Made by a program: the position numbers and the translations under genes
Part shown: one piece after another, positions 14,102-22,790 of the stretch
Numbering within the stretch: position 1 is the stretch's first letter
Layout of the letters: each line of letters opens with the position of its first letter
The notes under the pieces: model-generated
What the model saw: only the letters and a program-made list of their open reading frames with translations
The model's database searches: none
What the model was told of the DNA's origin: nothing
Assembly: GCA_017654935.2 (NCBI GenBank)
Contig: CM065693.1
Coordinates: 17,716,634 to 17,780,633, forward strand
Direction of reading: 5' to 3'
DNA: 64,000 nt
Source: Phymorhynchus buccinoides
Taxonomy: Eukaryota; Mollusca; Gastropoda; Neogastropoda; Raphitomidae

Positions 14102-17100
14102 ACACACTTACACACACACACACCATCCTGGCTGATGCTGACAGTGAGTGTTGACTGAATTCCCATCACACACACCACACCACAACACACACACACACAC
14201 ATACACACACAACTTACACACACACACACACTGGGGGGCAAGAGTCCTCAGGTCATCCTGTCTGATGCTGGCAGTGAGTGACCCACTGCTACATCACACA
14301 CACACGCATGCGCAGCGCACACTTACACATACACACTTACCACACACTGAGGGGGCAAGAAGTCCTCGGATCAATCCTGGCTGATGCCGGACAGTGAGTG
14401 ACACTGATGTCCCATCACACACACACACACACACACACAACAAAACGTTACACACACTGGGCGGGCAAGAGTCCTCAGATCATTCTGACCTGATGCCGAC
14501 AAATGAGAGTGACAACTGATTCCCATCACACATATGCACAAACCCAACGTACGCACGTCACGTCACACAGTCTAAAGTCTAGCCTAACTGAAACAAAATG
14601 CATTCAAACCCCTTACTGAGTTTTTTAAAGCACCTTACAGACAATAAGGCACCCCACCCACCCCACATTTTACACAACATTTTTATTTTGTTATCATAGT
14701 TTGTTACTGTAGTCTCATTATAAGGCACAGGGGTCTCAAACGTCTGGAAAAAACATTATCGCCCCTTATCCGAAAAAATACGGATTTTTGAGGACCATAT
14801 TAATAGAGATTATACCTTCATAAACATGAAAGATAAGAATGTTAGAGAGTACAGAAATACCCATTAACTCGAGAGATTTTTGACTGGTCCAACCCTTTTC
14901 AACGCTAGCCATACCTCAGCCAAAATTTTACCATTAAACTTACACCAGGTAGACAAAAAATTCTGTCTGCAATATTGGGGATTCCTCTGCGACATGCATA
15001 ATAATAAGGGCCTATCCTTACCTCCCAAAATATAAGAACATGAAGTAATTGGTCAGCAGACCCTCATGTGATGCCTTTTAGTAACGTGGGTGTTAAATCA
15101 TTGTGGTTTTTTTTTTTTTTTTTGGGGGGCCAAGAAGGCGACAGTGGCGATAAAAGGGTTAATGTCCTTTTTGTGGTGAAGGGTCATGCTATGACAACAA
15201 TAATAACGATGATGAACTCATCCCTTTTCCAGTGGACCACGCCATAGAGCAGGCCCCCCCCCCGAACTTCCCCCCCGCCTCTTTTCGGCCTGTTCTTCAA
15301 CCAGGGCCAGTGCTGCTGCGCGGGCAGCCGCATCTTTGTGGAGGAGAAGATCTACGATGAGTTTGTGGAGCGCAGCGTGGAGCGGGCCAAGAAGAGGATC
15401 GTGGGGGACCCCTTCAGCCCCTCCAGTGAGCAGGGCCCGCAGGGTCAGAGAGAGAGAGAGAGTGGGGGTGGGAGAGAGAGAACGAACAAGTGAATTTTAT
15501 AGAGGGTATCGTATTTTTCGGACTACAAGGCGCACCTTATTATAAGGCGCATCAACTAAATTTGACACAAAAGTCAGATTTTCTTACTGCACTTTCTTAC
15601 TATATTATTACATGTAGTCATTATAAGGCGCAGGGATCTCACTCTGGGGAAAAAAGTATCGCCTTAATAGTCCGAAAAATATGGTAATTGCATTCTGTTA
15701 GACAGTGGACCCCCCGTGTTGGGGGTACCTGGGGGGGGGGGGGTGGGGGGGTCTTTTTTATATGATAGTTCCCACACCTTCTGGAAATTCTGGAGGAGAA
15801 GATCTACGATGAGTTTGTGGAGCGCAGCGTGGAGCATCGTGGGGGACCCCTTCAGCCCCTCCAGTGAGCAGGGCCCGCAGGTCAGAGTGAGAGAGACATA
15901 ATGAGAGAGAGAATGAACAAGTGAATTTCCATGGCTTAAACTGCTTCCTTCTCAGGAAGAAAATCCTTTTTTTTTAAAAATCGGTACGGACTGAAATCCG
16001 TTTTTTGAAAAATGTCAACAACAAAAATATAATAAAAACAAGCTTTGCGGTAAGCGAAAACCTGATTGCCGCATAGAAACGGGTTTCGGTTTTGCTTTAA
16101 CGGAAACAGAAGTGCTTGCTGGTCCGTGTCCTGCCAAGTGTAAACCCTGTAGCTAGCATGTTTTCCTGTTGACCAAGAGTTTCAAGAGGTGAAACGCCCC
16201 CCTGACACCCCAATAGGGGCTCTACCCCTATACCCCGCCGGGGCCTAGGCAGCCCCTGGACCCCTGCCCCATTTCCTTTTTTTTGAAAATCGTCAGGTTT
16301 AACCATTGATTTCATTTATAGAGGGTGGTTTTATTCTAATTGCAGTGGAACCTCCCTTATAGGACCTCCCCCCCCCCCCCCCCACCCCCATTCTAGACTC
16401 CCTCCCTTTTAAGACCTACTTCTCTGAACATTGCCCTTTTCCAATTATTAAAATTACCTCCCTAGCAACTCCCTCCTTTATAAGACCTCATTTTTGGACG
16501 ATTTTTGAAGGTCTTGTAAGGGAGGTTCCGCTGTATCATTCAAAAGACTAAGGCCTAGTTTGACAAATCATGGATCTGATTGATCGCCAGCGGCAAATTT
16601 TTTTTTTTTTAAATGGGCCAAGCTGTTATTGATGATAATGATTGTGACGAAGTTGATGATACTGATGATGATGGTGATGATGATTCAGGATGACAAGGTC
16701 CAGTTTGACAAGATCATGGATCTGATTGATCGCCAGCGGCAAGAAGGAAAGGGCCAAGCTGATATTAACTCATTCAAGTCGTTCCCGGCCACATATATGT
16801 CCGGAATTAATAGATATCTGTCAATTTGATGCATTTGCTTCAAGGGAAGTAAATCTGTGTGCACACAATACCTTGGTCACTTCTAGACTCGCTTCGCTCC
16901 CTTATGCCACAATTTTGCCTCTGACTTTGCTTTTTTTGTAGTGGTTTGTTGTGGGGAAACCAATCGGTGTAGAGAGTTTCTTCTATATAAAGTCTATATA
17001 TAAAAAAAGTCTGATCTACCACTTCCCTATGTCTAAACCTGAAGTAAAAACCCGTAATCTTCTTTCATTTCTCCTTTTTGTTTATGTATGTTTTGTTTGT

Positions 17101-18174
17101 GTGTAATGGCTGGAGTGATTTGTGTGAGGTTTTTGAATAATTCAAGATTGTTGCGATGCGAATGAGTTAATGATGATGATGACAGTAACGATGATGATAT
17201 TAATGTTAATGATTCAGGTGGACAAGGCCCAGTTTGATAAGATCATGGATCCTGGATTGATCGCCAGCGGCCAAGAAGGAAAGGGGCCAAGCTGAATATC
17301 AATGATGATGATGATGATGACAGTAACGATGATGATATTAATGTTAATGATTCAGGTGGACAAGGCCCAGTTTGATAAGATCATGGATCTGATTGATCGC
17401 CAGCGGCAAGAAGGAAAGGGCCAAGCTGATATCAATGATGATGATGATGATGACAGTAGCGATGATGAGTATTAATGATATACAGACCTGTTTACCTTTT
17501 ATGATTTTGCCGTAATTTTTACGGGGGGGAAGTCAAATTACGGTAATTACGGCTACGGAAAAAAATAACGGGAAAATAAAATCCTAAATATAAAAAAAAA
17601 AAATACAGTTGCGTCGGTAAGCGAAGCTTTTGAAACGATTCGGTGAAAGTCATTTTGCGCCATTTCCTTTTCTGTTCAAAATGGCGTCCAAGCGAGTGCA
17701 TTCCGAAGCTTCGGTATCTTTGGTCGAAAAACAAAATCAAAAGAAAAGGTACATCAAAAGTCACTTAAGGTGGTACAGAAATTCCGGAAAGGACCTAAAA
17801 TCAGGATTCGTCGTTCAGCACTAGGTGACGAGCAGTTGTTCTTGTTGAGTTACTGCTTAGCGGACATTAAGTAGTGACACTCAGGTAAGTACGATATGGA
17901 CGTTCAGTGGTTTCACGCGTGGATTAGGTTTTTTCTCCAAAATTACGGTTTTTGGTTCAGAAATTAACTCCTTTGCAAAAATAGGGGTAAACAGGGTCTG
18001 ATGTTAATGATTCAGGTGGACAAGAGCCCCGTTTGACATAGATCATGGAGCTGATCGCCAGCGGCAAGAAGGAAGGGGCCAAGTGTTGACGGGGGGTGCA
18101 GGGCGGCCGACAAAGGCTACTACATCCAGCCCACGGTCTTCGCTGACGCGGAGACAACATGCGCATCGCCAGGG
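3842..18174 (+). CDS. ALDH2: Aldehyde dehydrogenase, second copy (arm A), partial and partly frameshifted
   Basis: Seven exons matching exons b to h of the minus-strand gene: 3842-3891, 4532-4593, 5946-6074, 7953-8066, 13941-14043, 15233-15442 and 18016-18174 (cut by the gap). The first five are intact and encode the same residues as arm B. The sixth has a net +25-nt insertion after EQA that breaks the frame just before the active-site Cys. The seventh has several single-base indels. Exon a would lie left of the window, and exons i onward are absent. Indels confined to the end nearest the gap suggest poor consensus rather than slow pseudogene decay, but decay cannot be excluded. Confidence 0.8.
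4532..4593 (+). CDS. ALDH2: ALDH exon c, arm A copy
   Basis: Reads [20 protein letters not shown] between TTTCAG and GTGAGT. Matches 46631-46692. Confidence 0.88.
4629..5398. mobile_element. Foldback element, TACCGTAAAA ends with AAGCCGCA subterminal repeats (arm A)
   Basis: Ends ATACCGTAAAAACTGGACTA and AGTCCGCATTTTACGGTAAT face each other, with several ATAAGCCGCA blocks inside each end. About 770 bp. An internal 30-bp direct repeat (TTTGAAAATAGGATAGAGG) is present. Arm B copy at 45826-46595. Confidence 0.7.
5946..6074 (+). CDS. ALDH2: ALDH exon d, arm A copy
   Basis: Reads [20 protein letters not shown] and ends VAKLIEE before GTCAGT. Matches 45151-45279 and is followed by six tandem copies of its own 3' end. 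Confidence 0.9.
6046..6645 (+). repeat. Exon-d donor minisatellite, arm A (about 95 bp x 7)
   Basis: The first unit is the true 3' end of exon d plus its donor. Six further units carry the same exon tail (GTGGCCAAGCTCATTGA), a GTCAGT donor and about 60 bp of intron. The last unit is truncated before the donor. Confidence 0.93.
6890..7540. repeat. 33-35 bp minisatellite, about 19 copies (arm A)
   Basis: The unit contains GGTTTTGGGTCTTCAATCCG followed by TTTTTAACAGA. It lies in the intron between exons d and e. A GAGA or GAG start makes units 35 or 33 bp. Confidence 0.93.
7953..8066 (+). CDS. ALDH2: ALDH exon e, arm A copy
   Basis: Reads [20 protein letters not shown] and ends FTGSTE before GTCAGC. 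Matches 43159-43272. Confidence 0.9.
8095..9466. mobile_element. Nest of two foldback families and their recombinants (arm A)
   Basis: Members of the TTAACCCTTTCACYGCCA family (8090-8540, 8670-8845) are interleaved with the GGAACCTCCCTTATAAGACC family (8569-8655, 8875-9060, 9301-9466). A 300-bp block and a 410-bp block are duplicated, and one copy near 8640-8690 joins the two families directly. The arm B equivalent is 41764-43140. Confidence 0.75.
9780..10510. mobile_element. Dispersed elements in the intron between exons e and f (arm A)
   Basis: 9780-10200 holds a GGTACCGGTAC-rich anonymous block. 10281-10510 is an element with TTAAGCTGCTTCCTTCTCAG at one end and AAACCTGAC-type sequence at the other, also present at 15930-16304, 35026-35397 and 40718-40947. 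Confidence 0.6.
10655..10775. repeat. About 64-bp tandem duplication, 2 copies (arm A)
   Basis: CCCAGCCAGCCAGGTCCCGC and ATGATGCCGCG occur twice. The arm B copy is at about 40455-40570. Confidence 0.85.
11390..11965. repeat. 72-bp minisatellite, 8 copies (arm A)
   Basis: The unit holds TATGACACTCTTTTGCAATC and CATGTTCAAAGACACGAG. The 72-bp length keeps an apparent 260-codon ORF open, but it lies in the intron between exons e and f and is not considered a gene. Confidence 0.93.
12734..13160. mobile_element. Foldback element with ends TGTGACCCAGCACCA (arm A)
   Basis: Inverted ends TGTGACCCAGCACCA(TG)CGAAAGGGACA, about 25 bp with a two-base difference. About 427 bp, no ORF. Arm B copy at 38065-38492. 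Confidence 0.8.
13490..13832 (+). mobile_element. Dispersed repeat of about 330 bp (GCGTTCCCAGGCCATATGG to ATCCCCACGGGG)
   Basis: The same sequence occurs at 22475-22790, 61834-62158 and, inverted, at 37391-37735. Truncated inverted copies are at 23259-23428 and 30638-30808. Landmarks are CTGCGTACAGCCGACA, GAGGAGCTCAAAGGAG and CTTCCAGAAGGTGGGG. It begins at a TTCTTCTTCTTCTGC tract. SINE- or MITE-like; no coding capacity. Confidence 0.8.
13941..14043 (+). CDS. ALDH2: ALDH exon f, arm A copy
   Basis: Reads [20 protein letters not shown], then [14 protein letters not shown], before GTGAGT. Matches 37179-37281. Confidence 0.9.
14000..14570 (+). repeat. Exon-f donor copies with CA microsatellites, arm A
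   Basis: After the true donor at 14044, four partial copies of GGGGGCAAGAGTCCTCAG, CTGGCTGATGC and the GTGAGTG donor occur near 14125, 14232, 14350 and 14460, separated by (CA)n. Later copies carry small indels. Confidence 0.9.
14889..15162. mobile_element. Foldback element, AACCCTTTTMRCGC ends (arm A)
   Basis: Member of the TTAACCCTTTCACYGCCA family, diverged. Arm B copy at 36124-36368. Conserved interior: ATGCCTTTTAGTAAC and AGGAATTCCCAATATTG-like blocks. Confidence 0.7.
15233..15442 (+). pseudogene. ALDH2: ALDH exon g, arm A copy, frameshifted before the active-site Cys
   Basis: The exon starts in frame (DHAIEQA), but the six bases that follow in arm B are replaced by 31 C-rich bases (15256-15286), a net +25. 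The downstream part (GQCCCAGSR to SSEQGPQ) is present but out of frame with the start. An extra G also precedes the donor. The C-rich insert looks like a homopolymer or consensus artefact, though a real mutation is possible. Confidence 0.75.
15508..15690. mobile_element. Foldback element TATTTTTCGGACTA..TAGTCCGAAAAATA (arm A)
   Basis: A short MITE with inverted CGTATTTTTCGGACTA ends and AAGGCGCA subterminal blocks. The copy in arm B is at 35630-35812. Similar ends recur at 20850-21010, 29620-29925 and 14700-14780. Confidence 0.7.
15790..15890 (+). repeat. Partial duplicate of exon g with donor, arm A
   Basis: About 100 bp repeating GGAGGAGAAGATCTACGATG through GAGCAGGGCCCGCAG and a GTCAGA donor, with about 15 bp deleted inside. 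It shares the deletion with arm B, so it predates the separation of the arms. Confidence 0.9.
15930..16304. mobile_element. Element CATGGCTTAAAC..GTTTAACC (arm A)
   Basis: Counterpart of 35026-35397. Related shorter copies at 10281-10510 and 40718-40947 lack the GC-rich insert. Confidence 0.65.
16342..16535. mobile_element. Foldback element GCAGTGGAACCTCCCTTATA (arm A)
   Basis: Inverted ends CAGTGGAACCTCCC and GGGAGGTTCCGCTG. Arm B copy 34794-34990. The interior keeps ACTCCCTCCCTT and AAGACCTACTTCTCTGA. Confidence 0.8.
16561..17460 (+). repeat. Exon-h acceptor copies, arm A (four decoys)
   Basis: Copies at about 16561-16626, 16685-16763, 17213-17300 and 17352-17435 contain ATGATTCAGG, the exon start (GACAAGGCCCAGTTTGA) and GATCGCCAGCGGCAAGAAGG, followed by a GATGAT tract. 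Relative to the real exon each has four extra bases (CTGATTGATCGCC), so they are out of frame. A foldback element splits the array. Confidence 0.9.
16765..17170 (+). mobile_element. Element with TTAACTCATTC ends (arm A)
   Basis: Inverted ends TTAACTCATTC and GAATGAGTTAA, about 405 bp, inserted in an exon-h decoy copy. Other copies: 21642-22003 and 34169-34564. Confidence 0.8.
17482..18001. mobile_element. Foldback element CAGACCTGTTTACC (arm A), next to exon h
   Basis: Inverted ends CAGACCTGTTTACC and GGTAAACAGG(G)TCTG, about 520 bp. It ends about 15 nt before the exon-h acceptor. The interior contains a second inverted pair around CCGTAATTTTTACGG. No intact ORF. Confidence 0.8.
18016..18174 (+). 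pseudogene. ALDH2: ALDH exon h, arm A copy, indel-rich and cut by gap
   Basis: Compared with 33172-33336 it has at least five single-base insertions or deletions, including one near the start that creates an early TGA. It ends at the N gap about six bases short of the expected donor. Confidence 0.75.
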
Positions 18175-18674
18175 NNNNNNNNNNNNNNNNNNNNNNNNNN
18201 NNNNNNNNNNNNNNNNNNNNNNNNNNNNNNNNNNNNNNNNNNNNNNNNNNNNNNNNNNNNNNNNNNNNNNNNNNNNNNNNNNNNNNNNNNNNNNNNNNNN
18301 NNNNNNNNNNNNNNNNNNNNNNNNNNNNNNNNNNNNNNNNNNNNNNNNNNNNNNNNNNNNNNNNNNNNNNNNNNNNNNNNNNNNNNNNNNNNNNNNNNNN
18401 NNNNNNNNNNNNNNNNNNNNNNNNNNNNNNNNNNNNNNNNNNNNNNNNNNNNNNNNNNNNNNNNNNNNNNNNNNNNNNNNNNNNNNNNNNNNNNNNNNNN
18501 NNNNNNNNNNNNNNNNNNNNNNNNNNNNNNNNNNNNNNNNNNNNNNNNNNNNNNNNNNNNNNNNNNNNNNNNNNNNNNNNNNNNNNNNNNNNNNNNNNNN
18601 NNNNNNNNNNNNNNNNNNNNNNNNNNNNNNNNNNNNNNNNNNNNNNNNNNNNNNNNNNNNNNNNNNNNNNNNNN
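18175..18674. other. Assembly gap (500 N)
   Basis: Exactly 500 N, which looks like a placeholder of unknown true size. It cuts arm A inside the exon equivalent to 33172-33336, and the sequence after it does not continue the dehydrogenase gene. Confidence 0.99.
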
Positions 18675-19030
18675 AGGGCTTCCCCTCTACACCCAGGGCC
18701 TCAACCAGCTCAACCACACCATCACCGTCAGTGTAATATTATTTGAAGGAGTCATAATTTAGCTAACACATAGCTGATAACATGAGGTAAGGTGTGCATT
18801 TAGTGCTCCTGGCGGCCAACGCAGGGCTTCCCCTCTACACCCAGGGCCTCAACCACACGTACCATCACCGTCAGTGTAATACTATTTGAAGGAGTAATAG
18901 TTTAGCTAACACATAGCTGATAACATGAGGAAAGGTGTGCATTTAGTGCTGATGGCCAACGCATGGCTTCCGCTCTACACCCAGGGCCTCAACCACACCA
19001 TCACCGTCAGTGTATTTCAAGGAGTCATAA
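18675..19030 (+). repeat. Exon-like tandem repeat, about 140-148 bp x 3
   Basis: Three units start at about 18677, 18825 and 18965, each with TACACCCAGGGCCTCAAC and CACCATCACCGTCAGTGT. Unit 3 has lost the acceptor AG (GCAT). The right end of each unit is intron-like (TAGCTAACACATAGCTGA). Confidence 0.88.
18677..18730 (+). CDS. Candidate exon of the unidentified gene, first of three tandem copies
   Basis: Open in the frame LPLYTQGLNQLNHTITV. The donor could be GTCAGT at 18727 or GTGTAA at 18731; only the latter gives the phase needed by the next exon. The left boundary is set by comparison with the copy at 18825, which follows GCAG. Confidence 0.3.
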
Positions 19031-21574
19031 TTTAGCTTTAGGTGAAAGTATTTGGTACTTTATAGTCACAGAGGCGTCTCTGTGAAATTCGGGTTGCTCC
19101 CATCTGGAGAGCGCGTCGCAGCCAGAGGAGCGCCACCCCCCTTTTTTTTTGCATGCACTTTTTGTGACTGATGAGGAAGGAAAGGCGGGGTGAGTGAATT
19201 TGGACCAAATGACAACCTTTTCGTTGCCACTGGGTTTAGCATGTGCTAAGTGCATGGGCACACGGGGCCTCGGTTTATCGTCTCATCCGAAAGACTCTAC
19301 GTTCAGACCGTAATGCCTAGCGCAGAGTGAGAGTAAAAATCCCCTGTACCCAGGTTCAAACTCGGGGTTTATAATTATTGCATACGAGGCGAACGCATTA
19401 CCTCTGTGCCACTCTACACCTAAAACATTTAGTCAAACGTTCTCTCAATCCTGAAATGACACGTTTCAGAGTTCTCTGAATCTTCCCAATCCTGAAGTGG
19501 TGACAGCATTGTCATTTGAAAATAATTTCCAACGTGTATGTGTGTGCATATAGAATGGGTGGGGGTGGTGTCAGAATAGGGCATTTGCCACGAGTATTCG
19601 TTCTCTATACTAGACTACTATTTTGCCCGCACTCGTTCTGCCCGAGTTACTCTGACCTTTCTAATTCAACTCAGCCACGGTGAAATTCAAGGTCGCCGGC
19701 ACGCGGCAAATGCCCTATTGCGCGTCTATCATCTTAATCTGCCATCAATGTTGGCAGAAATATTTGATTTGGAAATGGTAGTGGACACACACACACACAC
19801 CAAACAATGAAAGTTATGTACGAATGTTATATCAAATTTATTGCTGCAACGCAGAATATTATTATATTGCATTTCTGTTCTATTTTGGAATCCATTTTTT
19901 AAAAATTGTAATTCATACGCTGTTATGAATAAACAGGCAAAAAGTTATGAACAGGTTCTCTTAAAATCTGGCAGACTGTTTCGGTATTATTATCCTAGAA
20001 AATGTTCTCATCACGTGATTCAAAACAATGGGATGCAACTCTGTCCAGAATAGCGGCCAAGTTGCTTCTCTTGTTATTTTCGTTTGTCCTTCGATCATTA
20101 TTGCTGCCAGTGAGTTTGCATATGTAAACAATTTTTAAATCAGCTGCATCTCTAGGTGGTTTTCACTGTGTCAGCACTTTCCATTTCTTACTGTGTACTT
20201 GTGTTTTCTTGACTGTTCCTGGTTTGTGTGTTAAAATGTTGGTGATGTAGCCGTGTATTCTTTTTCATTTTTCTCAGGTGTCCGGTCATCACTCCTCGTC
20301 AAACTGTACGTCCATGTCCAGTTGGACTCCCCCTCCCCCCAGCCACTATTCCAGAGTCTTCACAGGTGAGTTTCCTCTACCCTCTCCTACTCCTAGCATC
20401 CACTTCCCCCAAACAGCTTATGCCACAGACCATCATCAAATGGTTAGTGCTTTCCTCTTCAGCTGCGGACTGTGGATTTGCATCGCCCTACCCAGTTTTC
20501 TTTGTTGTTGTAATTCTAGTTGTGTAAGAAAAGGAGTATCTAGTCCTATAGCAACAGGACCAATTAAGGCCCTGCATGTTTATGTGCATTTCTCTGTATG
20601 GTGTACACACACAAAAAGTCAGAGCTTAAATAAACCCCTGGACTGATCACAATGGAATTTGGTGGTGGACAAGTTCCTACTAGACAGATGATTAAGATTA
20701 AGATAAAAATTATAGCCCCTTCGACAACAAAGGCCAGCAGGGACAGATGCTCCATTACTTCAGCTCTTGTGAATGCTGAATGTTCTTATCTAATGATTAA
20801 TGACGTTTATTTGCTTCGAAGGGGAGAACAAAAATGTATATATACCATATTTTTTCCGACTATAAGGCGATACTCTTTTTTCCAGATCGAGACCCCTGCG
20901 ATTGATAAAATAGTAAGAAAATATTATAACAAAATCTGAATTTATTTTTTTTTAAATTGGGGTGGGGGAGGGGGCTTATACAAAGGTGCGCATTATAGTC
21001 CGAAAAATAGTGCTTTTTCGTTGCTATGACTTAATGCGCCTTATAGTCCATAAAATACAGTGCCTTTTCGTTGCTATGACTTAAGTTTCTGTGTATTTCA
21101 GGTGCCTTATACAAAAGTGCGCCTTACAGTCCATAAAATACAGTGCCTTTTCGTTGCAATGACTTAAGTTTCTATGTATTTCAGGTGCCTTATACAAAAG
21201 TGCGCCTTATAGTCCGAAAAATACAGTGCCTTTTCGTTGCAATGACTTAGTTTCTGTGTTTATTTCAGGTGCCTTATACAAAAGTGCGCCTTATAGTCCA
21301 TAAAATACAGTGCCTTTTCGTTGCAATGACTTTAGTTTCTGTGTATTTCAGGCGCCTTATACAAAAGTGCGCCTTATAGTCTGCTATGACTTAAGGTTCT
21401 GTGTATTTCAGGTACATTTTAACACGGCCTGGTGAGATGGACAAAAATGGGCCAGCGCTGGCGCTTTTAGCAGATGGACACGTACACAGAACAGCGCGTG
21501 GAGGAAGCAGACAGAGACCTTTACCTCCTGTTACTGTTGTTGGTTGCTGGCTTTGCCAGATGGCGATCAAATAA
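18677..21574 (+). CDS. Unidentified gene, 3' end of a plus-strand gene (candidate exons)
   Basis: Three candidate exons chain in phase: 18677-18730 (one of three tandem copies), 20278-20365 and 21412-21574 with a TAA stop. The predicted C-terminal part reads LPLYTQGLNQLNHTITVS, then VRSSLLVKLYVHVQLDSPSP, then YILTRPGEMDKNGPALALLA and a basic tail ending CQMAIK. Splice sites are TTCTCAG and GTGAGT for the middle exon and TTTCAG for the last. An AATAAA overlaps the stop. I do not recognise the family. The gene would converge on the dehydrogenase gene, and its upstream exons would be in or before the 18175 gap. The first exon is the least certain. Confidence 0.4.
19040..19260. mobile_element. 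SINE-like dispersed repeat (GTCACAGAGGCGTCTCTGTG)
   Basis: Shares GTCACAGAGGCGTCTCTGTG, AATTCGGGTTGCTCCCA and GGAGAGCRYGTCGCAGCCAG with 29706-29834. No coding capacity. Whether it is polymerase III derived is not shown. Confidence 0.6.
20278..20365 (+). CDS. Candidate middle exon of the unidentified gene
   Basis: An 88-nt segment between TTTCTCAG and GTGAGT. Only one frame (VRSSLLVKLYVHVQLDSPSP...) stays open through the next exon to a stop after 53 more residues. The other two frames stop within about eight codons of the junction. Confidence 0.45.
20990..21411 (+). repeat. Acceptor-containing tandem repeat, about 92 bp x 5
   Basis: Units contain GTGCCTTTTCGTTGC, ATGACTTAAG, TTTCTGTGTATTTCAGG and GTGCGCCTTATAGTCC. 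The last unit ends at the TTTCAG of the candidate terminal exon at 21412. Confidence 0.9.
21412..21574 (+). CDS. Candidate terminal exon of the unidentified gene
   Basis: Starts after GTGTATTTCAG and encodes 53 residues beginning YILTRPGEMDKNGPALALLA and ending WLCQMAIK with TAA. The acceptor sequence has been copied in tandem upstream (20990-21411). An overlapping frame from the ATG at 21474 encodes 37 residues with a hydrophobic run (LYLLLLLLVAGFARW), so the frame choice is not certain. Confidence 0.4.
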
Positions 21575-21575
21575 A
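21570..21575 (+). promoter_or_regulatory. AATAAA overlapping the stop of the unidentified gene
   Basis: A canonical polyadenylation hexamer immediately at the TAA. It is unusually close to the stop, so it may be coincidental. Confidence 0.25.
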
Positions 21576-21641
21576 AAGAATCCTTAGACGCTGATGAGAG
21601 TGAGCAGTGTGATCACTGGGCGGTGTTTGTGACCAAAATTT

Positions 21642-22003
21642 CTAACTCATTCAAGTCCCTATATGTCCGGAATTAATAGATAACTGTCAATTTGATGCAT
21701 TTGCTTCAAGGGAAGTAAATCCGTGTGCACACAATATCTTGGTCACTTCTACTTGCTTCGCTCCCTTAGACCACAATTTTGCCTCTGACTTTGCTTTTGA
21801 AGTGGTTTGTTGTGGGGAAACCAATCGGTGTTGAGGTTTTTTTCCATATAAAGTCTATGTATAAAAAAAGTCTGATCTACCACTTCCCCCATGTCTAAAC
21901 CTGAAGTAAAATCCCGTAATCTTCTTTTGTTTGTGTGTATGGCTGGAGTGATTTGTGAGGTTTTTTTTAATAATTCAAAATCGTTGCAATGCGAATGAAT
22001 TAA
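21642..22003 (+). mobile_element. Element with TTAACTCATTC ends (intergenic)
   Basis: Third copy, just downstream of the candidate terminal exon at 21412-21574. Slightly shortened. Confidence 0.8.
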
Positions 22004-22332
22004 TATCCTTTCATGAATACTATCATCCTAACGTAAGAAAACTTGCTCGCCACATGCTAAGGACTTCCCTTTTTTTTTCTCTCAAGATAATCAGTAAACT
22101 CCTGACTTGAGATAATCTGCTGAATCACTAAACTGTCATGAACGTTGCAAATTATAGCAACACTGTCTTACCAAAGTTACACCTTAAAACAGTCAAATTA
22201 TGTTCCTTTATTTAACAAAAGTATCAATAGCTAATTCCACTGGACAACAGGAAGGAAGGTGGCAGAGACGTTAAGATGTTCGCCTGCCAATTTCAATGCG
22301 TGAGTGACCTGCCCTTAATTTTATGAAGTACG

Positions 22333-22434
22333 AAAGCTTAAGTGGGAAACTAAACCTTGTTACTTTCTAAATTAAGTAAACAGTAAATTTAGAAAGTAAC
22401 AAGCAAACAACATTTAGTTTCCCACTTAAGCTTT
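22333..22434. repeat. Hairpin of about 100 bp
   Basis: AAAGCTTAAGTGGGAAACTA and TTGTTACTTTCTAAATT are mirrored by AATTTAGAAAGTAACAA and TAGTTTCCCACTTAAGCTT, with a loop of about 12 nt and small bulges. Confidence 0.85.
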
Positions 22435-22474
22435 AGCAGAATTAAGCACAGATATGAATCCTGGCCTCACCCTT

Positions 22475-22790
22475 TCTTCCTTCTTCTTCTGCGTTCCCAG
22501 GCCATAATGGGTAAGGTATGTATGTGTCAGGTTTTCACTGGTCTCCCCGCTGCGTACAGCCGACACATTCCGATTTCGGAGGAGCTCAAAGGAGAAAAAT
22601 TATTTGGAAGATTTTTTTCAAAAAAGGCAGGAGAATGGGCCAATAAGTCAGAAAAATAGATGATAGAAAGCAAAGGGAAAAAGGCAGAGGCAAAGAGAGT
22701 GGCGGATTAGAGGAAGTTACAAGCACAGAACTTCCAGAAGGTTGGGGAACTATTTTTACAAAAGACCCCCCCGGTATCCCCACGGGGGAG
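22475..22790 (+). mobile_element. Dispersed repeat of about 330 bp, intergenic copy
   Basis: Same landmarks as 13490-13832, with some deletion (the CATATGG before CATAATGGG is missing). Confidence 0.8.

Larger units (their letters stand above)
1..18174 (+). repeat. Inverted duplication, arm A
   Basis: This arm is a near copy, in opposite orientation, of about 33165-50873. Exons, introns, minisatellites and foldback elements occur in the same order, for example the 33-bp array at 6890 against 43687, the 72-bp array at 11390 against 39262, and the CACC/GGTG-ended foldback at 12734 against 38065. Paired coordinates sum to about 51220-51350 over most of the arm. Divergence is a few percent by eye in the middle, with more indels at 1-2500 and 14100-18174. 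The arm ends directly at an assembly gap. It may be a genuine palindromic duplication or the second haplotype placed in reverse. Confidence 0.9.

Noticed and set aside
18043..18746. ORFs running through the N gaps (also 53290-54051)
   Set aside because: They are open only because N codons are not stops.
19260..19430. tRNA-like look (GGTTCAAACTCGGGG)
   Set aside because: A box B-like string is present, but no cloverleaf with paired acceptor stem and box A could be built.
21474..21587. 37-residue ORF with a hydrophobic run (LYLLLLLLVAGF)
   Set aside because: It overlaps the better phase-consistent terminal exon in another frame. Kept only as an alternative in that entry.
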